A stretch of 64,000 bases of DNA from Ciborinia camelliae. Lineage: Eukaryota; Ascomycota; Leotiomycetes; Helotiales; Sclerotiniaceae. The number at the start of each line of letters is the position of its first letter. The stretch's first letter is position 1. Under the pieces are notes generated by a model. That model was not told the DNA's origin and ran no database searches. It saw nothing but the letters and a program-made list of their open reading frames with translations. A program made the position numbers and the translations under genes. Of this stretch, positions 1-11,007 are shown one piece after another. The DNA is taken from positions 3,302,391 to 3,366,390 of the forward strand of contig JANPYM010000002.1 of NCBI GenBank assembly GCA_025890175.1, read 5' to 3'.

Positions 1-309
1 GTCATCACAAAATCAAGCTCTCACCCCTGCTCTAGGTATAAATATCCGACAGGATCCAAGCCAACAGAACCTGAAATTGATATCCCAAATAAAACCTGAC
101 TTGACTAGATGATACCTTTGAATATGAATTTTCATTCCTTCAAATTTTGATACTACCTAGTAAATAATATATCTCCAAAACTCAGAAGAGATATTGAGTT
201 GATCGTTTGAGATATCCATATTATTGTTTATTTCCAGAATACAGCTCCCAAGTTTTTAGATAGGTATTGAAACAAACAGCCAGCCAGCTACCGCAGTTCC
301 CATATCAAG
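1..309. other. Left-edge flank, no gene seen
   Basis: This AT-rich stretch precedes the Pmp3-like gene and probably holds its promoter and 5' leader. No coding segment, tRNA or notable repeat is visible. Confidence 0.5.
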
Positions 310-955
310 ATGATTCGGGAAAGATTACTATTGTTCTTGATAAATATTTTTTGTATGCCATTTTCATAACCTCTTGGGTACGAAATTGAGAAACCACAAC
401 TACAAAGCTAATCAAAAATGCTAAAGGTCCGCCCGTGACAGTTATGGCCGTAAGTTCTCCACCTCCCCCTTCCCCATCCTTTTTGCACCCTCGCCCCCTC
501 AAACTCTATCTAACCTCGCCAACCCCCCTCAGGTTGCAGGTGTAGGCACCGACTGTCTCCTCAACACCCTCCTCTTTCTTCTCGGCGCAATCCCCGGCCA
601 CATCCACGGATTCTACATAACCTGCACCTATTTTTCCCGCAAAAACAAAGTGCGCAAGGGACAATATCCAGGCGGACCAAAAATGGGTATTTATAGTGAG
701 AGGGTTTGGTATGGGGGTGCTAGTGCGAGGCGGGTGGATGAATTGTGGGAGAAGACGCAAGATGAGAGATTGGAGAGGGAGGGGAAGAATATGATGGGGG
801 GGAGAAGGAGTAGGAATGAGAATGGAGGTGTGGGGGGTGATGGTAGGAGGAGCGATATAACGAGGATGCATAGTGATATGGGGGTGGAGGGGATGCACTC
901 GAGTGTTCAGAGAAGGGATGGGGGAGGAGTGAGACGGAGTAGAACGATAGTATAA
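310..955 (+). CDS. Pmp3/UPF0057-family plasma membrane proteolipid with long basic tail
   Basis: Three exons are inferred: 310-352, 427-449 (a 23-nt microexon) and 533-955, giving 162 aa. Introns begin GTATGC and GTAAGT, and both junctions keep the frame. The joined N-terminus reads as a hydrophobic segment containing IFCPPVTVMA (about residues 6-22). A second hydrophobic segment follows with LLFLLGAIPGHIHGFY and the family signature YPGGPKMGIYSE. Pmp3-family proteins are small two-helix plasma membrane proteolipids that affect membrane potential and cation tolerance. Classical Pmp3 is about 55 aa. This one belongs to the longer group, with a Gly/Arg-rich hydrophilic tail of about 90 residues ending RRSRTIV. 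An ORF-only reading would start at 650 and miss both membrane helices. The family is clear; the function of the tail is unknown. Confidence 0.8.
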
Positions 956-1271
956 TGTATCATTTGGGATCTGAATCCAAACGAGTTGGGCTCGTTGGTA
1001 GATTAAGAACCCGTCTTAAAAAATTCATTCATGATGTAATAATCCTAATTTTATTCTCATCTTCAATACCATAATAGACCAGTAGTAAGGTTGTTACATC
1101 AGCGCTTCTGCCGCTTGAAACCTCAAATTCCTTAACATCATGTGAAAGAGCAGCCACATCAGCTCAAAAACTAAGGTATTTGAGCGCCATTTCCCCATAT
1201 CCCAAATCAAATCCGCAAAAAAAAGGTATCGTCGTAAAAATTCGTAATACATCGATGGCCACATTAATCGT
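956..1271. other. Tail-to-tail intergenic gap
   Basis: This is the 3' flank shared by the convergent Pmp3-like and histone H4 variant genes. It is AT-rich and presumably holds both polyadenylation regions. No gene or repeat is seen. Confidence 0.5.
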
Positions 1272-1909
1272 TTATTTTTCAAAGTTGTCGAAACCATAAA
1301 TCGGCCTGCCTTGTCGCCGAAGAGCCCAAATCACCTAATGTGCCACTGTCAGCTTTGTCTCTTTCACCAATTAATCGTAGATCAAACTCACGTCATTGAC
1401 AGTTACAGTCTTGCGCTTTGAGTGCTCTACAATCGTCGTGCAATCACGCAAAACCTGTGGAATATTAGAAAAGAAACTCTAGATATTGCAATGCATAACA
1501 AACCTCACATAAACGCGCCTTAATGGCCTCCCGAACGTCATGGTAGATCATTGCTGAGATCCGCTTGACTCCACCCCTCCGAGCGAGACGACTGTGAATT
1601 ATGATTAGTCCACATCTTCAGCCTTATTGTGGGAGTTCCTACCGAATATCACCCTTGGTGATACCGTTGATATTATCTTTCAGAACCTTGCTAAGATCGG
1701 AAGCATGTTAGCAGATTTTCTACTTTATGTGACAATTAGAAACAGCTCTAGGAATCTCCAAAGCATGCGAAAAAATAATGGCTTAATTTAAGAAAAAAAC
1801 CCTACCGGTGTCTCCTCAATCGAGGGGCTCCCCCGATCCCTCTGGCACCTTTGCCCATTCCTTTGCCTCCAGTTCCATAGCTGCTACTAACGACAGTCTT
1901 ACCGGCCAT
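1272..1909 (-). CDS. Divergent histone H4 variant
   Basis: Five exons are inferred on the minus strand: 1909-1806, 1690-1643, 1591-1504, 1454-1392 and 1334-1272, giving 121 aa. All junctions use GT-AG and preserve frame. The histone fold is unmistakable: RHRKVLKDNINGITKGDIRR, LARRGGVKRISAMIY, EHSKRKTVTVND and ALRRQGRPIYGF. It differs from canonical H4 (103 aa, nearly invariant). The N-terminal tail starts MAGKTVVSSSYGTGGKGMGKG, and the K16-containing GGAKRHRK is replaced by GGAPRLRRHRK. The core has two cysteines (LCEVLRDC), and the C-terminus is GFDNFEK instead of GFGG. Filamentous ascomycetes such as Neurospora are known to carry an H4 variant gene (hH4v), and this is probably its counterpart. 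An in-frame ATG 18 codons upstream (near 1963) is an alternative start. The role in chromatin is not known to me. Confidence 0.88.
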
Positions 1910-2402
1910 GGAGTGATGTCCTCGACGAGGGTAAGGTGAGGAAAATTGCGGCGGCGCCATATTTGTTACAAAGATAATGTACAAAATGGAAATAAATGTT
2001 TGTCGTCCAGTATTATTATCGAAGTACAGGAGGTCAAGAGGATTTAATACAAGATGGGATATCTGGTGGAGGTGAAAAGGGAGTGGGCCGAAAGTTGTAC
2101 GCGGCTTCATGCAGGGCAAGAAACGAAGTCACGAGACTGGGGTAGTAGCGCGTTTTTGCTTTTTCCTTCACTTTTCAAACATGCACATGTACTGAAATTA
2201 ATTGATTGGCCCTAGGTAGTAATCGTTGAAAAAGAAAACTGGTTGATATCCAAGTCTTCTAGAGACCCGACTCTATTAATCCATAAGGCATCTCCGAGCC
2301 TCAAAGTGTATGCTGTAACCAATCTAACTGACTCCCGAAAAAAAAATAGAATTGTCCAATAAAATTATCAATGTCATAAACCAAGTCCCTAGGTATATAT
2401 AA
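1910..2402. other. Intergenic region between the H4 variant and SVF1
   Basis: It holds the promoter side of the minus-strand H4 variant and the 3' flank of the minus-strand SVF1 gene. An open frame extending the H4 variant N-terminus upstream to about 2119 exists, but it has no histone character. No other gene is seen. Confidence 0.45.
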
Positions 2403-3655
2403 TCATTCGGAAATGAATGTTGCTTCAGTATAGAGAAGTCCCTCCTCTATTATTTCCTCGTCGCCGATCTTCAGCTTCAAAGTGGTTGGTTTGCTACGAG
2501 GGCAGTACTATTGACTTAATCAGCATCACAAAATTTCCTTGAAAAGGTGCAGTACAAACCTGATATATATATGGTCTGGTTCCAGCAACATTGCCCACGA
2601 TTTTCTTCACAAATCCAGGTACCTCGGCCATGACATCAACTCTATCGAGTATCTCCTCGAGACCAGTTTCGATCAAGGCAGAAACGGTTTTGCCATCTTT
2701 TGTCTTCCCATTCCAATCGAATTTGACAGCCTCTGGTTCTGGCCAGCCAGCATCCTGATCATTTTTAATCTTGGTGTGCTTTACAGTATTTCCCGCTCCA
2801 GCAAATATTATTTCGCCATCCTTGACTATACCACCGACGCTAACAACCGTAGAACCATATGCTGGGGGTGTTGTGTATTCCATCATTATGGCTGAAAATT
2901 GTGGACCTTGGTAGTTAACAAAATTCCACTTGGCGGCAGCATGATGTGGCTTCATCCCTTGAAGCGCATGTATGAATAGTGCTTTGCCCTTGAAGTCTAT
3001 TGATCCATCCTTGGTTATAATAGATCCTTTGGTGATAGTCCGTGGCCAAAATGCATGTCTCATCGAACCCCACGGAGCCTTTGGATCTGTGCCATAGTAT
3101 GATTTGCCATCTTTTCCGACATGAAACCCCGGAGCAACTCGAGTTACTGTAAGGTTGACGATGGATGCTTCATTGGTCATAGATTTTATAGTATATTCTG
3201 TGCCGTCTTCAGAAAGATCAATAGCAACATCGTCCGCGTAGAAGCAGGTCTTATCATCGCTAAACTCGACGTTTTTGAGTTGATCGGAACTCCATAAAGT
3301 AGGCTTCGAACTGCCTTTAGGATAGAAGATTTTGCAATTGAACTGAGTCGTTGTTCGTACACCACTGCCTATAGTATTAGCATATCTTGCTTACTAGGAA
3401 GAATGACAAATCATACATAACATTACTGTGTATAATCTGTGCCATGGCAATATGTCCGCTGTTGGCCATAATATAGAAAGTCTGAGTCTCTACGCTCGTT
3501 GAATCCATAGCGACCCATTTCATATCTCCCCTCGAAAGCTCCGTGTATGGCGTGGTCTCTGCTTGTTTCCCAACTGGTATAATGGCGGAAGGTCCATAGA
3601 TTGGTTCTGCTGTGCCGGCAACATTGGCCATTTGCTTTTTTGCCCAGTTCATCAT
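2403..3655 (-). CDS. SVF1: Survival factor 1 (Svf1), lipocalin-like ceramide-binding protein
   Basis: Three exons are inferred: 3655-3417, 3364-2560 and 2507-2403, giving 382 aa. Family-wide signatures are visible: [12 protein letters not shown] and [11 protein letters not shown] near the N-terminus, then [38 protein letters not shown] and [13 protein letters not shown], with LKLKIGDEE and TEATFISE at the C-terminus. Svf1 is a double-lipocalin protein needed for survival under oxidative and cold stress. In yeast it has been linked to non-vesicular ceramide transfer from ER to Golgi. The length matches filamentous-fungal orthologues. The last 34 codons lie in a small exon after a CAG|GTTTGT donor. 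Either of two adjacent ATGs could be the start. It is divergent from the uL11m gene across about 500 bp. Confidence 0.93.
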
Positions 3656-4155
3656 CTTGAATAGTTGTATCGTTGTAATTTGGGAGTTTGAACCGATTTA
3701 TTATATCTTTTGTCTTTGAAAGAGGGGAAGAGGGGTAGCCGTGCTTCAAATAGTAAAATCCACACCCCATCACTTGGTTCCTGCTTAATGTACACTTCAT
3801 CCTTCCTATCACGTGTTAACCCCCATCATAGGTTTTAATGGCATTATTCTTGCTGTTGCTTGCGAAGAAAATCTATACATATGACGTATCAGAGTAAAAG
3901 GCATTGTGTCGCATCATCTTATTATAGAGATCAAATGGGTAAAGTGCGTAGGTAATTGATTCTGCATATGGATTTTGGGGTAACCTTGAAACGCTGAATC
4001 CTTGACCATCTGCTGCAAAGACCCATGTCGCCTTTTGAAACCTTATCGACAAGGCGACAGACAACCTTAAGGCCTAGGTAAAATTTTAATTTATCAAATC
4101 GACCTCAGAAACTTTCAGTCCCAATACATATTTCATAACCCGCACCTCAATCGAA
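3656..4155. other. Divergent promoter region SVF1 / uL11m
   Basis: Five hundred bases separate the two divergent start codons. Open frames here have no recognisable content and appear to be chance. The stretch probably holds both promoters and 5' leaders. Confidence 0.5.
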
Positions 4156-4730
4156 ATGTCGAAAGCACGCGCCGCTTCAGATGTGATAGTGAAACTCATA
4201 GTAGGAGCTGGACAGGCAAGCCCTAGTCCTCCAGTTGGTCCTGCGCTTGGAAGTAAAGGTGTGAAGTCAATGGATTTCTGTAAGGTACGCATATCCCCAA
4301 CATAGATAATTCCAAAGTTCGGTGCTGCTCCGAGTTTATCTACTTTACAAATACAACGTTTGTCTTTCCCAGTTGGCCAGGAAGTCTAACTTTTGACCAG
4401 GAATTCAATGCAAGAACATCCCATATGAATGCAGGAACTCCAATTCCGGCTAGAGTTACAGTGCGACCAGATCGATCATTTCATTTCGAAATACGCACAC
4501 CATCGACATCATGGCTACTTCTCAGTGCGGCGGGTGTTGAGGTAAAAAAGGGAAAGCTGAAGGGGGCACCGGATGCAACAACCATTGTTGGTACTGTTAG
4601 TCTGAAGCACATATACGAGATTGCCAAAATAAAACAATCGGAATTGCGACTATCAGGTTTATCTTTGGAGGGGCTTTGCAAATCAGTAATTGCACAGGCG
4701 AAAACTATTGGGGTCGCAGTTGTCGCATAA
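4156..4730 (+). CDS. Mitochondrial ribosomal protein uL11m
   Basis: Two exons are inferred, 4156-4284 and 4401-4730, giving 152 aa. The first exon encodes [20 protein letters not shown] followed by the uL11 hallmark [11 protein letters not shown] and ends at an AAG|GTACGC donor. The second opens [16 protein letters not shown] and carries [20 protein letters not shown] and the C-terminal RNA-binding [16 protein letters not shown]. uL11 binds the GTPase-centre stalk rRNA of the large subunit. The lack of a eukaryotic cytosolic-type sequence and the match to bacterial-type L11 indicate the mitochondrial form (yeast MRPL19). There is no long cleavable presequence. An ORF-only reading from 4425 would miss the entire N-terminal domain. 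Confidence 0.93.
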
Positions 4731-6710
4731 AGGGGGCGAGCGAGGTTGTCGATCAGGCCGATTCGAACAAGCTGGGGTCAATTTTACATGTGTGATATCA
4801 TTGCGGCGGCGTTGGGATTCGTATGTACACTACTCCCAGAGGAAAGACTGGGGTTATATGGTGTAATAAAAACGATTGTCATGGCGGTTGAATGTCGAGA
4901 ACTATTCGCGGAAGAGATGAATATTTCGTCGATGGTGACTGATGGTTTTGATATATGGCGCTATCCAACAGAATAGGGATCCAGAAAAGCACTGTATTCG
5001 TGAATCAATACAAACCCCATCCCATACCGGTAACCGCATCTTGGGCAGAAGCTTTGTCATTCGAACCTGGAGTAGACAGACCTACGCTTCAAAATGCATG
5101 ATTGGGCACGGTAAGAAGAAATAATACTGCTTCTGGGGATCTAGAACAGTGGAGCGGGATATCTCTCCTTGGAAACCCGAGAGACAACATTGAAGCTCTG
5201 GTTTTGCTGCCAGGCTAGCCGAGCCAATTGTATCACGTGTGGTTACTCTCTCCTCAATAATCCTTCTGGAATCTGGAGTCATCTGGACTCCGTAGCGATA
5301 GCGAAATCGGGGGTTCAGGATTATCCTCGGTAAGAATATTATGCGGTATCGATATGGATGTAGGCGTGTTTGGCAGTGCTGAGTGGACCGGGTGGAGTTC
5401 TAGAAGATGGCTAGAAGACTAGAAGACTCATATCCCAGCTATCAACAATAACCAGCGTAACCTTAAGTGTCAGCAAACGAGCAGATCTACAAATCAAATC
5501 GTCTCCCTCAAATGATAATGTACAATGTGTAACGATCCACCCAGGGGCCATGCTTCAACGGATGTACCGGGAAAGGGATACGATACATTGATCATACAAT
5601 CATGTTGTACAAGTAAGGCAAGCAGACATGCAGACATGCATAATCTTGTACCTGCTGAGCTGCTGTACGTAGGTAGTAGGTACGTACAACTTACAAGATA
5701 TACAGTATATTTAGGCGGGACCTCCGGCATGGATTGGAGTCCTTTCACTTGACGGACTCGTTTTTCTCATTTTCTCCATATCCGAATGGAGGAGATGCAA
5801 CCCCCATTCATGTGCTTGGTTCCATGTAGAGAGAACTGTTGGTTCCAATGAATATGCTGGCTGTAGTGAGGTTATGTTATTGAGTGAACACGAGTGCAGT
5901 GTAAGATGGATATGGATACCGGCAGGCGTCTTTTTCATAAGGCGGATACACGAAAGAATAACAGCCAGCCACATCAACATGAAGACTCGAGAGTGAGTGC
6001 CTCGAGAATGCCCACGTAAGTTCTAGCTAGGTAGGTTGGGCTTCTGAAATTTTCTACATCTATTACTTTTTATCTTACCTCTTTTTTAAAATTTCGATCC
6101 ACCTCTTCATAATGCCCGCAGCCCATTGCCAACTAGGTACGAGTACAGTAATATAGAATGATTGTGGTCGAGCCCCCCTATATGATTCGCTGGAGAATCA
6201 AAATGTATGAAAGACATCAATCTCATGTTATGATGTCTTGAGTAAAAATCTCCGCAAAGAATTTCTTCAAACCGCGGCTCCTCATTAGGTACAGTACTGA
6301 TTACCTAGTAGGTATACAGAGTATAAAGAAAAGGGAAAAGGGAAAAGGTTTGGGGAGAGGCTGTTTACTAAGCAATGCGATATGCAATTCAAATGAATGC
6401 GAGTCAGTGTTGAAACAATAATTTTCTCTTCAATCATCCCTTACTCAGTATAAACGCTTTTTGAAACCAACAATTCAATTTGAATCAATATCAATATCAA
6501 ATATCAATATCATCCAATCCTTAAGGTTCCTTTTGCATCAGATCATATACCATATAGGTTCCATCCATACGTCCTTTTATACTTTGCAGGTGTTCATAGT
6601 AGAAGAATACCCATCCGATATATCACGGATGATTGAAAAGGATCAATTATCTGTAGAGGATACCTATCTACCTACTAGGTACAGCCAACGTAGGTATCGT
6701 CAGATTCAAC

Positions 6711-6755
6711 ATTATTATTATTATTATTACCTACCTACCTAGGTATTATTATTAC
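6711..6755. repeat. (ATT)n microsatellite around a CCTACCTACCTAGGTA core
   Basis: About six ATT units are followed by CCTACCTACCTAGGTA and then further ATT units. It combines a trinucleotide microsatellite with the ACCTAGGT word found at several other sites in the window. Confidence 0.85.
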
Positions 6756-6762
6756 TGCACAG

Positions 6763-6824
6763 ATCCATCCGTTCATCCATTCATCCATCCATTCATCCAT
6801 TATCCATTATTATCCATTATCCAT
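6763..6824. repeat. TCCA/ATCCATT tetra- to hexanucleotide repeat
   Basis: An imperfect array of TCCA, TTCATCCA and TTATCCA words runs about 60 bp in the presumed leader of the Sat4-type kinase. Confidence 0.8.
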
Positions 6825-7778
6825 CAATCTACACCTACCTACCAGGTCCAACCTACCTAGTACTCCATAGTATTCTCCATTATTATACAGCCGGCTACTG
6901 CGCTTGACCTACTTCGTTTCTATTACAATTTACATCGACATCGACCAAGCATCTACCAAGGATCGAGTATTGCCCAATTGATGTTTAGACCTACTTCTAA
7001 GTTCTAGCTTCATTATTCAAGGTTTCATTCACATTATTCCTATTCACACCCCGTCATCATTTTCTTGTTCCAACGAATTGAAACCTTCTATTGTTGATCC
7101 TTCCTCCACTCCACCCACTCAAAATTTGACCTCGTTTGCTACTTTAAACGGTACGACCACCAGTAACCACTACCTACCACTGAGAAATCCCAAAGATCCG
7201 GAGTGGTTGTGTACGACGAGTATATTTGATTGTTTCATACTGCACTCGTACATTTCTTGGTTGTACCAGATTTCGTCGGATCGAATCAGTTGAAGAAGGG
7301 AAAAAAAAAGATTCTTTGCTACTGGAGTCTTCACTCGAATCTTCAAATACTACCAACCTACACCTACCTACCTATACTCCCCAAAACCATATCTCAAGTT
7401 CTCAACCACCGTCCGTATATACAATATTGGACAATTACTTGATTTGTTTATATTTTGCTAAACATTATCACATAGCTAGAACCGGTATATATATACCTAC
7501 AGCAAAACCTACATGTTCAATTTCATGGTTAAAAAACCTCGATTGGCGCAAAACTTATTATCTCGGCTTCTTCTTCCGTTTAGTTTACTTTCCTCTACCT
7601 AGTACTTTCTTCAGTATCCGCTTTTGACTCTCCGAGAGCCCCACCATCAAACCTCCAAATTCTCCTTTCAGAATCCAACCTCATCTTCCAACCTGCCCCG
7701 ACTTTCTTGAAGGCTCCGGAGGTCTATCCTCGACCATAGTGCAATTGCTCTAATACCCTATACCTTATCGCTCACACT

Positions 7779-10560
7779 ATGGCAGAACCTCAAGAACCAT
7801 CATCGTCGACTCCTACGGCCCCGCTTGGTGAGTTGCAGCACCTACTACTTATGTTCTTGTCAATTCAATTACGGCATTCTTTCAAGATACACTGAGCACT
7901 GAGAAGAGGGGGCTAACAATCTTCTCTCCAGTCCGACCCGCAGGTTCTGCACCGTTAAAATTGGAGGGTAAAACTTCTACCGAAGGATCTCCCCAAGTTC
8001 GATTCGCCGCTGTCAATGAGCAAATAGCACCGAGTGAAGACTTCGCCGTTCTATACGACGACACCGCAGCACAAGAGATATCGAATAAGGATCAGTCAGA
8101 TTTAGATCAGTTATCGAAAACATTACACGGGACGCATCTGCAAGAACGTCGTATGAGCCACTTTGCATTTGAGCCTGTGTCTTTACCAGTTTCGAGAGTA
8201 CGTCATTACCAGTTATAAAATCCAATGTCTTTTTTTCACGCCGTGTCCCTCATGTGTGCTTCGGGATGTCGACTTGAAGTATCAAGCTCTACAAAAACCA
8301 GAAAGTCTGGCAGAACCATGGGCCAGATCTAGTAGTCTTTATGCATTACGGACCACAATCTGGAGTTCCACCCCCACTTGCAACTCTCAGAGATCTTTAC
8401 AAGGGATGCGCATTACAAGGCCCACAATAGTGCATATTACTGTTGTGTATTATTATTATTATTGCCTTAATTTCTGTCAATTTCTGTCTTGAGTTCTGCT
8501 TACTTCCCTGCTGACTCGTTGTATTGTAGATACCTTCAACCGAAGAGAACTCGCGAGAGCCTAGCCGATATAATACACACAATTCCTCAAGTCGACCTTC
8601 TCCACATCAGAGTCCCCGACCATCATCCATGCATTCTCCGCCCATCACGCCTGCGGCAACACGATCGAGAGATGCCCCTGTCGAACGAGCAAGGAGTGGT
8701 CCGCTCCAAAAGGTGGCGGCGGAGGGAGATCCAGCCGCTGTTACTCCTCAGATTTCACCACCTGGAACCTCACCCTCATCTACAAATGTCGATGCATCTC
8801 GACCTGGATCTTCCGGACAAATAATGAGTAGCCATACTAACCACTCGACGGAATCAGCTCAATCCAAACCGCATCATACTTTTTCAATCGGTCCTACAGC
8901 AAACGACACATCCGTTACGGTATCCCGAGAACCCAGCCCTGGACGTTCTGCTACTCCATCGGCTTACAGCAGACCTTTCACACCCGCTGGAGATATAGAT
9001 GATCCTTACGCCGCCTCTAGGAGAGTCCCGCAGCCCAAGAACGCCGAGGCTATTGAGTCAAGGTTCAGGTTTACTGCGATAGGTGCAAAGAACCGACAAT
9101 CTCCAAGCTCGTCCACAACTAGCTTGCCTAGGTCTTCTAGAGGTTCGGCGGACGCAAAAGCACCATCGCAAGGTGTCGAGAAACGACACACCGGCTTGTT
9201 TGGACACAAGAACCATTCATCTGGTGGTCCTGATGATAGTTCATCAGCAATTCACAAAGTACACGGCTCTATGTCAGAGCTCAAGCGATTCTTAAAAATT
9301 GGTCAACACAAAGTCAAACGTTCTGGTTCTCCCACACCTTCTTCCAAACTCAGTAATGCAGTAACCAAAACACCACCTTTTAGCAAAGGACTTCAGCAAC
9401 TTCCATTCGGTGAAGATCACGGTTTAACTTCGAAATATGGCAAATTTGGAAAAGTCCTTGGAGCTGGAGCCGGAGGCTCTGTACGTCTGATGAAGCGAAG
9501 CTGTGATGGTAAAACATTTGCTGTCAAGGAATTTCGTGCCAGACATTCATACGAATCAGAAAAGGAGTACACGAAGAAAGTAACTGCAGAATTCTGTATA
9601 GGATCAACTCTCCATCATGGCAACATCATCGAAACATTAGATATTGTGCAGGAGAAGGGAAAATGGTACGAGGTTATGGAATATGCGCCTTACGATTTAT
9701 TCGCTGTTGTCATGACTGGCAAAATGTCGAGAGAAGAGGTCTCTTGCTCTTTTCTTCAGATTTTGAGTGGTGTCACATACTTGCATAGTATGGGCTTGGC
9801 CCATCGCGATTTGAAGCTCGATAACGTAGTGGTCAACCAATATGGGATTATGAAAATTATCGATTTTGGTAGTGCTAGTGTATTCTTGTACCCTTTTGAA
9901 GGAGGCATCACGCTTTCCAGTGGTAGGTCACCTTGAATCTTATTATCAAATTGTGCTAACTTACTTGTCGTAGGAATTGTTGGCTCTGATCCTTACCTGG
10001 CTCCAGAGGTTTATGACGAAAAGAAATATGACCCACAGCCAGCTGATATATGGTCCCTTGCAATTATCTACTGTTGCATGTCTTTACGCCGATTTCCTTG
10101 GAAAATGCCAAGGGTTTCAGATAATTCCTTCAAGTTATTCGCTTCTCCTCCGTCGCCAGGAGCGGAATTGCCTGATGGGGATGTTCCAACATCCGCCAAA
10201 GATTCTGATGGCAAATCCACTCATTCAGCAAATGGTCCAGGCTCTTCGGTTCCTAATATGTCCAACCTAATTAACTCTCTTGAAGAGGGCAAGAAGGAGC
10301 CCCCCAAGCCAGACGTGATCAAAGGACCAAATAGGCTACTCCGCCTTATACCAAGAGATGCTAGAACGGTTATCGGGAAAATGTTGAAGCTTGATCCAAA
10401 AAAGAGAATCACAATGTCGGAAATACTAGAGGATCCATGGGTTAGAGATACAGTAATATGTCGTCAAGACTCAGACGGCAACCCAATATCAGCTCCAGGC
10501 CATATACATACCCTTGAGCCACCATCACCACAACCTTCCGCCAAACCTTCCGCCAAATAA
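7779..10560 (+). CDS. Sat4/Hal4-type serine/threonine kinase (NPR/HAL5 fungal subfamily)
   Basis: Four exons are inferred: 7779-7827, 7932-8197, 8530-9922 and 9974-10560, giving 764 aa. The first 400 residues are Ser/Pro/Thr-rich and low complexity. The kinase domain starts near residue 408 at [20 protein letters not shown]. It has the subfamily stretch [18 protein letters not shown], the catalytic HRDLKLDN, the metal-binding DFGSA and [18 protein letters not shown]. All active-site residues are present. Yeast Hal4/Sat4 and Hal5 stabilise plasma-membrane Trk potassium transporters and contribute to salt tolerance; the same role here is inferred. Exon 2 to 3 spans a 332-nt intron, long for this window. 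The C-terminus ends in a short [12 protein letters not shown] repeat. Confidence 0.9.
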
Positions 10561-11007
10561 CGAATTTTACGTAGCCTTGGATGTCTCTCGGTTTGCATAG
10601 TCAGGGTTAGGAATAGGGGGCGTTTTGGGGGATGATTTACATAGGTTGGTTCATATTGATAGCACTGCTTTACAGTGCAGTCCATAAGGCTCGTTTCTAG
10701 ATAGTAGAGTAACTGCAGTAGATTGTATATCCATAGGATTATTGGAGGTTTATATTATTTGGTGCTAGACACATACCTCGGGGTCGTTCTAGATAGGGGT
10801 TGAGTCGTTCTTATTATATCAAAGACGATCTTTAATTGAAGTATACATTATATATATTTTTCACTTTCCGATCGTAGGCCCCAGAACACTTACTAGTGTG
10901 AGACTCTAAATCGGAGATTGAAAAAGCATCATTTCCGCTGTTCAGGTAACAATTGATATCAGCTAACTGACATTTATTCTTTCGCAAATGAATCACCACC
11001 CACTCGC
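10561..11007. other. Intergenic, 3' flank of the Sat4-type kinase
   Basis: AT-rich DNA between the kinase stop and the C-terminal end of the decayed minus-strand gene. No gene or repeat of note was seen. Confidence 0.45.

Larger units (their letters stand above)
4731..7778. other. 3 kb gene-free region and long leader of the Sat4-type kinase
   Basis: No coding segment could be supported. A 76-codon open frame at 4746-4976 has no recognisable motif. From about 5,300 the DNA is AT-rich with many short CCTACCTA/TAGGTAGG words. From about 6,450 to 7,778 the plus strand is pyrimidine-rich with scattered ATGs and simple repeats, as expected of a long 5' leader or promoter for the downstream kinase. 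Confidence 0.45.

Noticed and set aside
1802..2119. Upstream extension of the histone H4 variant to an earlier ATG near 2119
   Set aside because: The added residues (up to about 1963) have no histone character, and the ATG at 1909 gives a typical short tail.
4746..4976. A 76-codon plus-strand open frame after uL11m
   Set aside because: No family resemblance and no splice partners; it could not be extended into a convincing gene.
8013..8582. Several open frames inside and opposite the long Sat4 intron
   Set aside because: They lack recognisable content; joining 8197 to 8530 keeps the kinase frame and explains the region.
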